A DNA stretch of 64,000 nucleotides, taken from Erinaceus europaeus. Lineage: Eukaryota > Chordata > Mammalia > Eulipotyphla > Erinaceidae. The stretch lies in contig NC_080165.1 of the NCBI RefSeq assembly GCF_950295315.1, positions 3,977,734 through 4,041,733 on the forward strand, given 5' to 3'. Shown piece by piece: positions 31,592-43,357 of the stretch. Every line of letters begins with the position of its first letter. Positions within the stretch are counted from its first letter, which is position 1. Position numbers and translations under genes: made by a program. The notes beneath the pieces are model-generated. The model made no database searches. It was not told the DNA's origin and was given only the letters and a program-made list of their open reading frames with translations.

Positions 31592-33098
31592 CTTCACTCA
31601 CTCACCCACTCACTCACCCACTCACTCACCCACTCACTCACCCACTCACTCACTCACCCACTCACTCACTCACTCACCCACTCACTCACTCACTCACCCA
31701 CTCACTCACTCATTCACCCACTCACTCACTCACTCACCCACCCACTCACTCACTCACTCACTCACTCACTCACCCACTAACCCACTCACTCACTCACCAA
31801 CTAACCCACTCACTCACTCACTCACCCACTCACTCACTCACTCACTCATTCACCCACTCACTCACTCACTCACCCACTCACCCACTCACTCACTCACCCA
31901 CTCACTCACCCACTCACCCACTCACTCACTCACTCACCCACTCACTCACTCACCCACTCACTCACTCACTCACCCACTCACCCACTCACTCACTCACCCA
32001 CTCACTCACCCACTCACCCACTCACTCACTCACTCACTCACCCACTCACTCACTCACCCACTCACTCACTCACTCACCCACTCACCCACTCACTCACTCA
32101 CCCACTCACTCACTCACTCACCCACTCACTCACTCACTCACCCACTCACTCACTCACCCACTCACTCAGCCACTCACCCACTCACTCACTCACTCACCCA
32201 CTCACTCACTCACCCACTCACTCACCCACTCACTCACTCACTCACCCACTCACTCACTCATTCACCCACTCACTCACTCACCCACCCACTCACTCACTCA
32301 CTCACTCACCCACTAACCCACTCACTCACTCACCCACTAACCCACTCACTCACTCATTCACCCACTCACTCACTCACCCACTCACCCACTCACTCACTCA
32401 CCCACTCACTCACCCACTCACCCACTCACTCACTCACTCACCCACTCACTCACTCACTCACCCACTCACTCACTCACTCACTCACCCACTCACCCACTCA
32501 CTCACTCACTCACCCACTCACTCACTCACTCACTCACCCACTCACTCACTCACTCACCCACTCACTCACTCACCCACTCACCCACTCACTCACTCACTCA
32601 CTCACCCACTCACCCACTCACCCACTCACCTACTCACTCACTCACCCACTCACCCACTCACTCACTCACCCACTCACTCACTCACTCACCCACTCACTCA
32701 CTCACCCACTCACTCACTCACTCACTCACTCACTTACTTACTCACTCACCCACTCACTCACTCACTCACTCACTCACCCACTCACTCAGTCACCCACTCA
32801 GTCACCCACTCACCCACTCACTCACTCACCCACTCACCCACTCACTCACCCACTCACTCACTCACTCACCCACTCACTCACTCACTCACTCACCCACTCA
32901 CTCACCCACCCACTCACTCACTTACTCACTCACCCACTCACTCACTCACCCACTCACTCACTCACTCACTCACCCACTCACCCACTCACCCACTCACCCA
33001 CTCACTCACTCACCCACCCACTCACTCACCCACTCACTCACTCACCCACTCACCCACTCACCCACTCACCCACTCACCCACTCACTCACTCACTCACT
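31592..33098. repeat. 1.5-kb tetranucleotide array, mixed ACTC and ACCC units
   Basis: About 375 tetramers, mostly ACTC with ACCC interspersed every two to five units. Rare variants are ATTC, ACTA/ACCA, GCCA, AGTC and CTTA. Distinct variant strings recur: the CCCACCCACTC...CCCACTAACCC arrangement occurs near 31738-31785 and again near 32278-32320, so longer blocks have been copied. The minus strand has GGGTGAGTGGG spacings. Confidence 0.98.
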
Positions 33099-33595
33099 TT
33101 CCCAAGTCATTTTTATCTGAAATGCATCATCTCTCCTCTGTGGGGCGTTAAGGTTATTCCACATGGCACATTTTCAATTATCCAAGTTGTCTCAGATCTT
33201 GGAGTTCTTTCTAGAAGTTTATGTCATCATATATCCTAAATTAACCAAACTTGATACACTCTGTTCTCCAAGGATTAAATAGCTTTACTACAAATAAGCC
33301 TATTCAAATGAAGTTGTATAATGTCATCAGGCACTGTTCTCCCATTGTAAGTTAAGATACATGTTCATAGTCTGTTAAAATGTCTAGACCATCTGGAATG
33401 GTGTGCAAAAAATCCTCTAAAATCAGTTGACATCCTATGATCAATGCATTTGATAGCTTTCATTATATGCTTATCACATATAAATGTCTCAGCTAAAGTA
33501 AAAAAATTAATGCATAAACACACATATGGCTAAGAAAAAATCCAGAGAGCAATGACTGATTTGAAAGAAAGAAATAAAAGATACAGGGACAGAAT
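33099..33595. other. No feature recognised
   Basis: AT-rich sequence without recognisable repeats. Confidence 0.4.
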
Positions 33596-33599
33596 ACTG

Positions 33600-33699
33600 A
33601 TTATGTAAAAATAAATAAATAAAAGACTTTCATGCCGGAGGCTCTCAGATTCCAGGTTCAGTCCTCAACACCAATATAAGCCAGAGCTGAGGAATACTC

Positions 33700-33741
<42 letters not shown>

Positions 33742-33782
33742 TTATTTGTATCTCTGTCATTAAGATCAATTAAATAAAGTAT
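33600..33782 (+). mobile_element. SINE-C with (CT)n
   Basis: CATGCCGGAGGCTCTCAGATTCCAGGTTCAGTCC, then CACCAATATAAGCCAGAGCTGAG, then (CT)n at 33706-33738. Confidence 0.8.
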
Positions 33783-34034
33783 AAAGATAAAATAAGTAAA
33801 GAAACTTGAAAACTGAATGGCTGATATGATGGAGGGCTAATGACCCGTTAAGACTCAGTTTAGTAAATCAAGAGAAATGATTGTTAGTGAACATTGTACT
33901 AGAATTTCAGTAAGAAGAAGGAGCCAAACAATCAAAAAGAGATCAGAAAGGATGAATGGAATGAAGTAAAACATGTACCTGCTGAGAAATAGCGACAGTT
34001 GTGGAGACTGGGCTGCATGAGACAAGGCAGAGGA

Positions 34035-34392
34035 ATAGATGGAGAGATAGCTCAGTGGGTAACATGTAGTCCGATTACATGAAAGCCCAATTTGATCCTT
34101 ATACTGCATATACTGAAGTGATACTGTTTTTCTTGTCTGTTTTTTTTTCCCCTTTCCAGTTATTCCCGAGGCTCGGTGTTAGCGCCAGGAATCCACTGCT
34201 CCTGGTGGCCCCTTTCCCCATTTTTTCTTGCACAGGACAGAGACACCAGGGGAGCTGCTCCTTGCTTGTGAAGCTTCCCCCTGCAGGTGGGGAGGTGGTA
34301 CGCAAATCCAGATTCCTGAGCGGGTTCTTGCCCTTCATATTCTGTCTGCATCCCCACCTGGTCCCCTTTCTTTCATAAAATAAATAAAAACA
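34035..34392. mobile_element. SINE head (plus) followed by composite SINE (minus)
   Basis: GGAGAGATAGCTCAGTGGGTAAC at 34038 is a tRNA-like head. From 34130 the antisense long-form SINE runs through GAGGCTCGGTGTTAGCGCC, AATCCACTGCTCCTGG, AAGCTTCCCCCTGCAGGTGGGG and a head near 34340. Confidence 0.65.
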
Positions 34393-34429
34393 CTTTTTGA
34401 AATAGAGTTAGAAGAAGATAAAATCAGAG

Positions 34430-35434
34430 AAGGTTATTACATTTCCAATAATAATAATAATAATAAACCTCCAAACATGTTCTCACTAGAGTCAGCTATA
34501 ACACAAATATTCCCTCTGCTGCTCCTATTCAACACAGAAAAGAAAGTCATAGCCAATAAATTACTGGATATTAGAAAGAAACATTTCAATTGTAAGAAAA
34601 CAAGAAAAGTTTCTTCACCTGCAGATGATACAAACAGGTAGACAGAAAAGATGTCGGGGCAATCAGGCGGTAGCTCTGCCAGTTAAGTGTAAGGACCGGA
34701 GTAAAGATCCTGGTTCCAGCCCCTGGCTCCCCACCTGCAGGGGAGTCGCTTCACAAGCAGTGAAGCAGGTCTGCAGGTGTCTGTCTTTCTCTCCCCCTCT
34801 CTGTTTTTCCCTCCTCTCTCCATTTCTCTCTGTCCTATTCAACAATAACAATAACAACAACAGTGATAACTACAACAACAATAAAAACAACAAGGGCAAC
34901 AAAAGGGAATAAATAAATAATTTTTAAAGGATGTCTGGTTTCTGGTAAAAATCTGGTTAATAAAATGAACTAAAGTAACAGAACATGCAATCAGTATTCA
35001 AACTTTAGTTGCATTAATAAACACTAAGAGCTATGTAAAAAAGAAACAAAGACCATAGCTCCATTATCAGTGGCACCAAAAGCAATTTAATCTTCAGCAG
35101 TAAATTGAATTGAAGAAGTAAACTGTACATATACTGAAGGCATAAGGCTGTGGTGAACTAAGTTGGAGATACAAGTAAATGGAAATGAGGCGCGTGCATA
35201 TATCTAGCAGATGAATGCAGTGCTGCCCTCGAAGGAGAAGAGTGTGTCTTTCTGGGTCAAGTGAACCTGGGGGCATCATGCCACATTACATAAACTAGGC
35301 AACAACAACTACTGCATAATTTCACAAATAGGTGGAATTTTTCAAAGCTTAGTTCACAAAAATAGAGATTGGAATGACGATTGGTAGGGTTTGGAGATAA
35401 AGGGAGATCCTGATCAAAGGATACAAATTTCTAC
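34430..35434 (+). pseudogene. Decayed L1 ORF2/3' end interrupted by SINE-A
   Basis: CTGCTGCTCCTATTCAACAC, GAAGTCATAGCC...TTCTTCACCTGCAGATGATAC is reverse-transcriptase-region sequence. ATAGGTGGAATTTTTCAAAG and GGGAGATCCTGATCAAAGGATACAAATTTC are L1 3' landmarks. The frame is broken. Confidence 0.7.
34651..34925 (+). mobile_element. SINE-A nested in L1
   Basis: The head is partly degraded (GGCAATCAGGCGGTAGCTCTGCC). Body and GGGCAACAAAAGGGAATAAA tail are intact. AAGATGTC and AAGGATGTC flank it. Confidence 0.9.
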
Positions 35435-35437
35435 TGT

Positions 35438-35712
35438 TCAGGGGCTGGGCAGTAACACACAAGGTTAGGCACACATAGTACAAAGCACGAGGACCAGCTC
35501 AAGGATCCTGGTTCAATCCCCTGGGCTCTCTACCTGCAAGAAGGTTGCTTCACAAGCAGTGAAACAGGTATCAAGGTTTCTATTTATTTTTTTCTCTCCC
35601 ACTCTATCTCCCTTTCCCTCTATGAATTTATCTCTGTCCTAGTCAATAAAAGAGAGTATATGGATTTGTAGGACACCAGCAATAACCCTGGAGGCAAAAG
35701 AAAAAAAAAATA
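35438..35712 (+). mobile_element. tRNA-SINE, SINE-A/B intermediate
   Basis: GGGGCTGGGCAGTAACACAC, GGATCCTGGTTCAATCCCCTGG, TTGCTTCACAAGCAGTGAAACAGG and TATCTCTGTCCTAGTCAATAAA. It ends in a poly(A) run near 35699. Confidence 0.8.
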
Positions 35713-36598
35713 AAACTCTTCAGTTGACTAAGTTCTGAGGATCTAAAGGATAACAGTGGATGTTAAAACAACACTGACCACTTTCAATTAGTAATTAAGA
35801 ATATGTTCTTATTTTGAATGCAGATAAGAGATACTTTTTGTCAGGAGAAAGAGGTGTTAACTATCCCCATGAGGTGAAAATGTCATGTCACATGTATCAT
35901 CCCTCAAGTTGTATAGCTACCTTGGCATGATTTATATATAAATGATATCTTAATAAAGCTGTGGGAAATCATGTAGGAAAAACTTCTCTAGGAAACTGAT
36001 TAAGAGGTGGGGTAGAAACAGAGAGACTGTTTTGGCAGCTATAGCAGTGAAACAAGACAGAATAATGTTTTAGACTAAGACAACAAACGGAAAGCAATGA
36101 AGTATCAAATTTAGCATATATCTTAGAAGTGAAGTAGACAGGATTTACATATGGGTTGGAAATGAAATACAATGAAAGGAACAAATAGAAATAAGGTCCA
36201 AGTTTTGACTTAAGATGTAATTGAACAATCATGTAAATCCAAGTTCTGGAAAAGATTTGGAGGATCTTTACTATGATAGCAATATTTTACATGACTAGAA
36301 GACATTCAAATGAAAAAGTGAACTTGGCAAGTGAATATACAGTATAACTGAGAGAGGCAAACTGAAGTGAAAAATTTATGATCAGACCCTGTTGTAGGTC
36401 AGGTGTCTAAGCAAGAGATAAGATGAGACAGAAACATGTGTAGGGTAGGAATAATTCTACAGTATCCTATGTGTATATATTACTGCATTTGGGTAACACT
36501 GATGACGTTTCTTTTCAATGGGTAAACTACCTTAGTTGAACTAGACACAATCAGAGGTACTGGAACTTTCTTGAAGAGAAGGAGCATGAAATTTCAAC
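35713..36598. other. No confident feature
   Basis: AT-rich sequence; no repeat or exon landmark recognised. Confidence 0.35.
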
Positions 36599-36599
36599 G

Positions 36600-36762
36600 T
36601 AAGAGCCTGAAAGTGGAAGCCAAACAGCGGTGCACCTGGTTGAACACACATGTTACCATGCACAAGGGCCAGTGGTGGAGCAAGTGCTACAGGTGTTTTT
36701 CTGTATCTCTCTTTCTATCTTTCCCTCTCTTCTCAGCTTCTCTCCATTCCCTCAGATAAGAA
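36600..36762 (+). mobile_element. SINE-B-like, diverged
   Basis: GCGGTGCACCTGGTTGAACACACATGTTACCATGCACAAGG is the SINE-B head. A short CT-rich body follows. Confidence 0.75.
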
Positions 36763-36775
36763 AGGAGGAGAGAGA

Positions 36776-36852
36776 AGTGAAGAAAGAAAGAAAGAAAGAA
36801 AAAAAGAAAGAAAGAAAGAAAGAGAAAGAAAGAGAGAGAGAGAGAGAGAGGG
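36776..36852. repeat. (GAAA)n / (GA)n microsatellite
   Basis: GAAA steps are followed by a GA run at about 36832-36850. The tract directly extends the preceding SINE tail. Confidence 0.95.
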
Positions 36853-37059
36853 AGAGAAACAAACAAACAGCCAGGCAGCCAAATACCAGAGATAATCCCA
36901 CTAACACTGGGGAAAAGAAAAAGTCACATCTTAATTATATTTAGTGGTCTTTACAATTTGGGAATGACTCCTGGCCAGCATGATCATGCAACCATAAAGA
37001 CAAAATTTCTCCAAGCATAAGGAATGTAGAAGTGTTTATAGTTGAGTCCAGATGAGAAC

Positions 37060-38858
37060 ATAATGGAAGGCAGGAAGAAAGCAGGAAGACAAGAAGACCT
37101 ACTCTACTGTGGAACTAGGAAAAACAAATAAAACTTGTGAAAACTCAATAAAATACAACCAGGATTTTCTGAGAAATTCACTAAGCTACAGGTAAGCGCA
37201 GATATGTGTAGCCAGTGACCAAAAAAGGGCTGAGGAAGAGATCCTTGGAACTCGAATCTGTGCTTGGTGAAGGCTGGTTACAAACTAGGAGTGAAGCAGA
37301 TGAGTAGATTAACCATGGGATGTGGGGGGAGAGAAGACAAGGATAAAATTCTGATCCTTCATCAGACCACATTTCTCTGAGACCACTGGCTGCCAACCCA
37401 ATGCTAGGCAGAAGTCACATCTAGCCACTGGACAGTAGGGGAGAGAATTTGGTGTCCAACGCCAATCAGTCATGTGCCTGCTTTTTGACCAAGCCATATC
37501 CTTTTCTCATTCTCTTTTTTGCCCTTATATTATCTCTATTATTAAACTATTGTCTATGGCCTCATATCTCATTGATCTTATCTGTTTAATTTTTTAATCA
37601 TTAGTGAGTGTGATTAAGAGAAAAATCAACATATTGAAGGTTCCAGGGCCAGCTAGAGAAATAGCTCCCAACCAGCTTCCCATTAGTAAAGCAAAGCACT
37701 GCAAACTACCTTGCTGTAACCTCTTAAGTAACTCACATAGCCACAAGCGGATCTAGGCAAGTGGAATCAGGGGATTCAAAAGGTGTGAGAGAGGAATTGT
37801 TCAGGACTTAAGAACTCAGGGATTTCCAGAGGACTAGATATGGAGTAGGAACCCTTTGAATTTTTACTCCTGATAATCTAGAAAACCACCACAACAAAAT
37901 TACCTGAAAACTGTATGAAACACAGCCTGATCCCTCCAGAAACTCAATAAGCCAGAGATGAGTACAGACATATGTGGTCAGGGGGTGAAAAGGGTTGAGG
38001 AAGAAATTCTCCTAACTCAAAAGCCATCCTTGGCTCCTAAGTGGAAGTGAAGCAGAGGAGCACATTACCTGGGGCAGGAGAAGACCCAGGATAGCACTCT
38101 GGTTCCTCATTGATGCTCCTCTTTCCAGCACACGTGGCTGTCAGTACAACACTTGGAAGAGTCCAGATTTAACTACTAGGAAATAGGGGAGAGAACTTGG
38201 ATCCACCTCCAGTCTGTCACTTCCTGTTGTGTGACCAAAACAGTTTCCTTTCTGAGTCACTGCTTTCTCTTTTCTCTTATCTCTCTCTTACCTTGTCTTT
38301 TCTTTATTATCTTATCTCTACCTTCTCAATCACAAATGAGTGAATAAGTGTAAAAATCTCATATAGATAAGGCCATAGGGGGGAGATATATCACAACCAA
38401 ATTCCTTGCAGTCTAAAAAGGGAGTACCAGTTGCCTGTCTCACCCCAAGTACTGAGGTGAAGCAAAACAAACAAGCAAACAAAAAATATTGAAATTTACA
38501 ACTGGGAACTCTTAAATAACTCACTCAAACACAAGTCAATCCGGCAAGCATGATCAGTAGATTGAAAAATAGGTGATGGGGGTGTTCTTCAAGACTCAAG
38601 AAACTGTGCTCAGTGTATGAGAGCACCACTTTGCTATTCCAATTGTCTACTTATCTCCTCAAGTGGAACCCAAGAGACCTCACCTCTCATCTTCCAAAGG
38701 CAGTACTTCCAGCACTAGAATAACAGTTCCACTCACTCTTGAGACACACCAAAGGTGACTGACTTCAACGATCCAGGAACCAAAGACCAGAAACAACTTC
38801 ACACAATATCTGAACAGTAGTTCCCCCAGGATACAAATATTAAAAGTCATAAAATACA
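37060..38858 (+). mobile_element. L1 5' UTR, two tandem units of about 770-790 bp
   Basis: Two related blocks lie head to tail. ACTCAATAAAATACAACC...GGGCTGAGGAAGAGATCC (from 37140) corresponds to AACTCAATAAGCCAGAG...GGGTTGAGGAAGAAATTC (from 37910). CTCTTAAGTAACTCACATAG (37721) corresponds to CTCTTAAATAACTCACTCAA (38509). Both lie directly upstream of the L1 ORF1 start at 38859. Repeated promoter monomers are known in mouse L1. Here the repeat is seen; a promoter role is inferred. Confidence 0.7.
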
Positions 38859-38957
38859 ATGGTCAAATCTAAAAGAAACATAGAAGAAATGAACCAGGAC
38901 AGAAGCCTAGAAAAAAAAAATCCCAACAATCCAGAAGCAAATAAGAATAAGGAAAAT

Positions 38958-39240
38958 GGGGAGTCGGGCTGTAGCGCAGCGGGTTATGCGCAGGTGGTGC
39001 AAAGCACAAGGACCGGCATAAGGATCCCGGTTCAAACCCTGGCTCCCCACCTGCAGGGGAGTCGCTTCACAGGCAGTGAAGCAGGTCTGCAGGTGTCTAT
39101 CTTTCTCTCCTCCTCTCTGTCTTCCCCTCCTCTCTCCATTTCTCTCTGTCTTATCCAACAAAGACAACAACAATAATAACTACAACAATAAAACAACAAG
39201 GGCAACAAAAGGGAATAAATAAAATAAATATTTAAAAAAA
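38958..39240 (+). mobile_element. SINE-A with 14-bp target-site duplication, in L1 ORF1
   Basis: The head GGGAGTCGGGCTGTAGCGCAG and GGGCAACAAAAGGGAATAAA tail are well preserved. AAGAATAAGGAAAA flanks it exactly (38943-38956 and 39241-39254). Confidence 0.96.
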
Positions 39241-39609
39241 AAGAATAAGGAAAACATCCAAACACTAAGTGATGCCATAATTCTAGGAGTAGGAAAAGCT
39301 TTTGAGAGAAATATTATGAGAACTGGCAAAAAAAAAAAATTAGAGTCTAAAAGAAAAAACTATTTTGGGGTAATCAGAGAGCTAAATGCTGAAATAGCTG
39401 AGTTAAAAGTACAATTAGCCAAATATGTGAACACAGTAGCTGAACAGCATAAAAAACTAAACTAGAGAAAAAAGCTGAGGGAAGGAGAACAGAATAACTG
39501 AGGCAGAAAACAGAATTAGCAAGACTGAGGGTAAATTAGAGAAAACTAAGAGAGAAGTAAAAGAACTTAAAAAAGAGAGAGTTAGAGGCACTGAAAATAA
39601 CAACAGAAA

Positions 39610-39726
39610 TGACTGAGAACCTAGTGGGGGTTGAATAGTTATATGGGAAACTGGGAATGTTATACATGTACAAACTATTATATTTACTATTGACTGTAAA
39701 ACATTAATACCCCAATAAAGAAAAAA
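39610..39726 (+). mobile_element. Severely 5'-truncated L1-3'A insertion, 117 bp
   Basis: GAACCTAGTGGGGGTTGAATAG, ATACATGTACAAACTATTATATTTAC, GTAAAACATTAATACCCCAATAAAG and poly(A). AACAACAGAAA flanks it at 39599-39609 and 39727-39737. Confidence 0.88.
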
Positions 39727-40221
39727 AACAACAGAAACATATGGAATGACCTCAAAAGAAATGATATAAATATTATTGGCTTGCTAGAGGGAGAAAGAAA
39801 AGAAAGAGAAGAAAATATAATACAAGATATAATAGAAACATTTTCTCCCCATTCTAAATAACAGAAAGGTCATAAAGATAGAAGAATTCCAGAGAGTCCC
39901 AAACAGAATCAACCTAGACCTACAGACACCAAGAAACATCTTGGTTACAACGGACAAGTGCAAAGACAAAAAAATAATATTCTGAAGGCTGCAAGAGAAA
40001 AACAAAGAGTCACATACAAGGAAACCCCATAAGATTATCAACAGATCTCCCCACACAAACTCTAAAAGCCAGAAGAGAATGGCAAGATATATAGTGATTG
40101 CTCAGTGAAAAAGGCTTTCAATCCAGAATACTGTATCTGGCTGGATTAGATGGAGGGATAATAACCTTCTCAGATCAGCAACAGTTGAAAGAATCAACTA
40201 TCACCAAGCCTGCTCTAACAA

Positions 40222-41015
40222 GAAGTTATATATAACATGTTCCCAGATGTGATCATGAACTGTGAGCTCAGATGGACAGGGACTCACAGGATACACCAGG
40301 TCCTGTGCTAAAATTAATAGACATGGTCCCTAGGTCAGATTGATGGCATTTAAAGTCAATGATATTTATATACTTTCCTCATATTTTGGAGGTACTCTGT
40401 GCCCTAATCCAGCTTTCTAGCCCTTTTCCCAACTCTGACACCATCTCTTGGGACAGTACTTTTAGTCTAAATGCATATTAGCTGTCAAACCCAGGAAAAA
40501 TTACTAAAGTCATGGACCCCTTGTAACATACCTAAAATAGACTTCTTAGCTTCTTCCCACACCACATGGAGAGCCTTAGTTCCATCTGCTCTGTTCCTAC
40601 CTTTGGATCCCTATTTATTAAGCAATTTGTCCTGCTTATCCAACAAGCTTCAGAAGCTACCATGATGCCATTCTGACTTCCCTGTGCAGATGACCTCACC
40701 AATGTGTCCTGGAACCAACTTCATGTCCCATGAACCCTACCCCACTACGGAAAGATAGAAATAGACTAGGGGTATGGATTCAACTGACAACAGTCATGTA
40801 CAGCAAAGAAACAATTTCAGAAGCCAGAACTCCCACCTTCTGCACCTCATAAAGAATTCTAGTCCGTACTCCCAGAGGTATAAAGAATAAAGAAGCTTCC
40901 TCTGGAACTCTGGTGGTCAGAACTGTGTGTAATTGTACTCCTGTTATCTCACAATTTTGTTAATCAAAAAGTTAAAAATCTAAAAAACACTGTATTCTAC
41001 TAATTAAAAAATGAA
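40222..41015 (+). mobile_element. L1-3'B
   Basis: GATGTGATCATGAACTGTGAGCTCAG, CTAATCCAGCTTTCTAGCCC, CCCCACTACGGAAAGATAGAAATAG and ACTCCCAGAGGTATAAAGAATAA. It ends TTTTGTTAATCAAAAAGTTAAAAATC. Confidence 0.82.
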
Positions 41016-41088
41016 AGAAAAAATGTTATGTGAACTTTACACTGTGAAATTTAAAATATATAATAATCATGTTAAGAAAAGTCTTTAT

Positions 41089-41372
41089 GGGAGTCAGGCA
41101 GTAGCACAGTGGGTTAAACACACATGGCAAAAAGCACAAGGACTGGCATAAGGATCTTGGTTCAATCCCCTGGATCCCCACCTGCAGGGGAGTCGCTTCA
41201 CAGGCTGTGAAGCAGTTCTGCAGGTGTCTGTCTTTATCTCCCCCTCTCTGTCTTCCCCTCCTCTCTCCATTTCTCTCTGTCCTATCCAACAACAATGGCA
41301 TCAATAATGACTACAACAATAAAACAACAAGGGCAACAAAAAGGAATAAATAAAAAATAAATATTAAAAGAA
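41089..41372 (+). mobile_element. SINE-A
   Basis: GGGAGTCAGGCAGTAGCACAG head, CCCCACCTGCAGGGGAGTCG core and GGGCAACAAAAAGGAATAAA tail. TCTTTAT lies on both flanks. Confidence 0.94.
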
Positions 41373-41562
41373 TCTTTTAAAAAGATCTTTATGAAAATTT
41401 GACATTGTTTTGATATGTTTATGACCACAAAAACTCTTGTAAAGTAAAATCATATAGAAGGTCAAGTGAAGACACCCAGAGACTGGAACTCTCCTCCAGA
41501 CCTGGGAGTGTTCTGTGTGACAAATGGTATTTAGCAATCACTGTAAGATAAACTTAATATCA

Positions 41563-41600
41563 GCGACCAGGGGGCTTGCTGATGGCACACTCAGATGAGT

Positions 41601-41656
<56 letters not shown>

Positions 41657-41775
41657 TTGGATCTAAGACTATACTCCCCACCTGCAAGGGAAAAGCTTTA
41701 CAAGTAGTGAAGCAGTTCTGAAGGTGTTTCCTTTTTCCCCTTTCATCTCTGTTCTAACATTTTTTAAAGCAAAAT
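41563..41775 (+). mobile_element. SINE-B-like copy invaded by a (CA)n expansion
   Basis: GGGGCTTGCTGATGGCACAC head, then (CA)n at about 41603-41651 inside the head, then CCCCACCTGCAAGGGAAAAGC and GTAGTGAAGCAGTTCTG. Confidence 0.8.
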
Positions 41776-42014
41776 ATAAATAAATGATAAGTTACGATTT
41801 TCCAGGAATCTAAGTTTTCTCCCTTTCTCTGTTTCTCACTCTCTATCTTCATACCTCAAAAAAAGAAAGAATTAAAAATGTAAAGAAGAAGAAGAGAACA
41901 TACTAATTTGATATTTTGATTTTGATATAGTGAAAATTCAGTCAGGTGTACTGAACTTCTAGTCCATCAATATTGAAATATAAAGTATTTTATTGTTTAG
42001 TTATTATGAGAGAG

Positions 42015-42160
42015 ACTGGGAAAGGTGAGAACAAGAGAGAATCAGAATACTGCTCAGTTCTGACTTAAGATAGTGCTGGAATATGAACCTGTATCCTCCG
42101 GGGCCTCAGACATGGAGGTTTATTCTCTCATGCAGTAAGTTATCTCCCTGGCCAGTATCA
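42015..42160 (-). mobile_element. SINE-C, antisense
   Basis: ATACTGCTCAGTTCTGACTTAAG, GGGGCCTCAGACATGGAGG and GCAGTAAGTTATCTCCCTGGCC are antisense core and head motifs. Confidence 0.7.
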
Positions 42161-43044
42161 TACATTTTAAACCATTAAATCCGTAGCATGTTTTCAAATG
42201 CCAAAATAAAATCAATTCAATGAACTTTGTTTCATGAAATTTTTTTTCTTTTTTTTTTAAGAAAAATGAAAGGATAGGTAAAACATGTAAAGACCATCAG
42301 GTTTTCATTTATAAAAAAATAAAGATATAAATAATTAAATTTTGATAATTGGTTATATACACTCTAATCCATACCAGGAGAAAAGAATTCCATTTCAGAC
42401 GACACAATCTAACAATGATCTTTCACTGAATATTGAAAAGAAAAAAAAAAAACACCAGTCTTGAAATCTAGCAATTACAATAAACTTGACTTGTAGCAAT
42501 ATAGCTGCTAACTCAACTCTTAAAAGGCTATTGCATTTTTATCCCTTAAGTTGGTAAGTGGTAGAAATACAAGAGAATTTACTATATTTCTTCAATGTAG
42601 CAAAGTGATTTTTTCTTTGCTAGAAAAACAGAATAAATGCATTCTAGACAATTAAAGGTTTACTCTCCTATTTTCATTAACAGATGAACACAGAAATGTA
42701 TTTGTTGTATTCTTTGACAATACATCTGAAAACTGTAAAAGAAATTACACTTTCCCTCATTTTCCATATGTTCAAAGCAACTTTCATTTGTTTTCATTCA
42801 CATGCTAGATACCTATCTATCTATCTATTTATATATATTACACATTTAAGATAGCGAGTGAGAGGGGGTTCTTTGCTATCAAAAAAGTGAAAGTTTAAAA
42901 AGAAATATTTATTACTGGATGGCTCACCATCAGCCTATTAAAAGCTTCATGAGATAAATAGGCTTGCCACCTAGTATGATATCCATAAATGGAATGCAAT
43001 TATTTGTATATACATAAGTGAAGTTTATAACCTGAAAAGCTATG
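42161..43044. other. AT-rich, no feature recognised
   Basis: A short (CTAT)n lies near 42812-42828. Nothing else is recognised. Confidence 0.4.
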
Positions 43045-43268
43045 AAAACTTTATTATTATTATTAAATAAGAGAGAATGAGTGAAAGAGAGAGAAGGAAA
43101 GAAAGATTGAGAGAAGAGGAATGAGAGAAAAAGAGAGAGATGACTAAAGACTAGTGTCCCTGCTTGTGAAGCTTGCCCCATGCAGGTAGGGAACAGGGGT
43201 TTCAGTCTGAGTCCTTGTTTTGGTGATCTGTGCACTTCACTGGGTGTACCACCACAGGGTCCCACTAT
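43045..43268 (-). mobile_element. SINE-B-like, antisense
   Basis: (TTA)n start, purine-rich body, CCCTGCTTGTGAAGCTTGCCCCATGCAGG and antisense head GGGTGTACCACCACAGGG. Confidence 0.7.
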
Positions 43269-43269
43269 T

Positions 43270-43275
<6 letters not shown>

Positions 43276-43300
<25 letters not shown>

Positions 43301-43302
43301 AC
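43276..43302. repeat. (TG)n microsatellite
   Basis: About twelve TG steps. Confidence 0.97.
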
Positions 43303-43357
43303 AGTAGAAAGTAACACTCTTCAGTTTCTGCCATCAATAAGCCAATATAATTTCTTT

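Larger units (their letters stand above)
38859..40215 (+). pseudogene. L1 ORF1 pseudogene, with two nested insertions
   Basis: The frame opens MVKSKRNIEEMN, like L1 ORF1 N-termini. Downstream segments encode a coiled-coil-like stretch (AEIAELKVQL near 39380), RNA-recognition-like IIGLLEGER near 39770, ILKAAREKQR near 39980, and a C-terminal KESTITKPAL-type motif near 40190. ORF1 is the L1 RNA-binding trimer protein. It is broken by frameshifts and stops, a SINE-A at 38958 and a 117-bp L1-3'A piece at 39610. ORF2 does not follow: L1-3'B sequence begins at about 40225. Confidence 0.75.

Noticed and set aside
31592..33098. Telomeric or interstitial telomere-like array
   Set aside because: The units are ACTC/ACCC tetramers, not TTAGGG hexamers.
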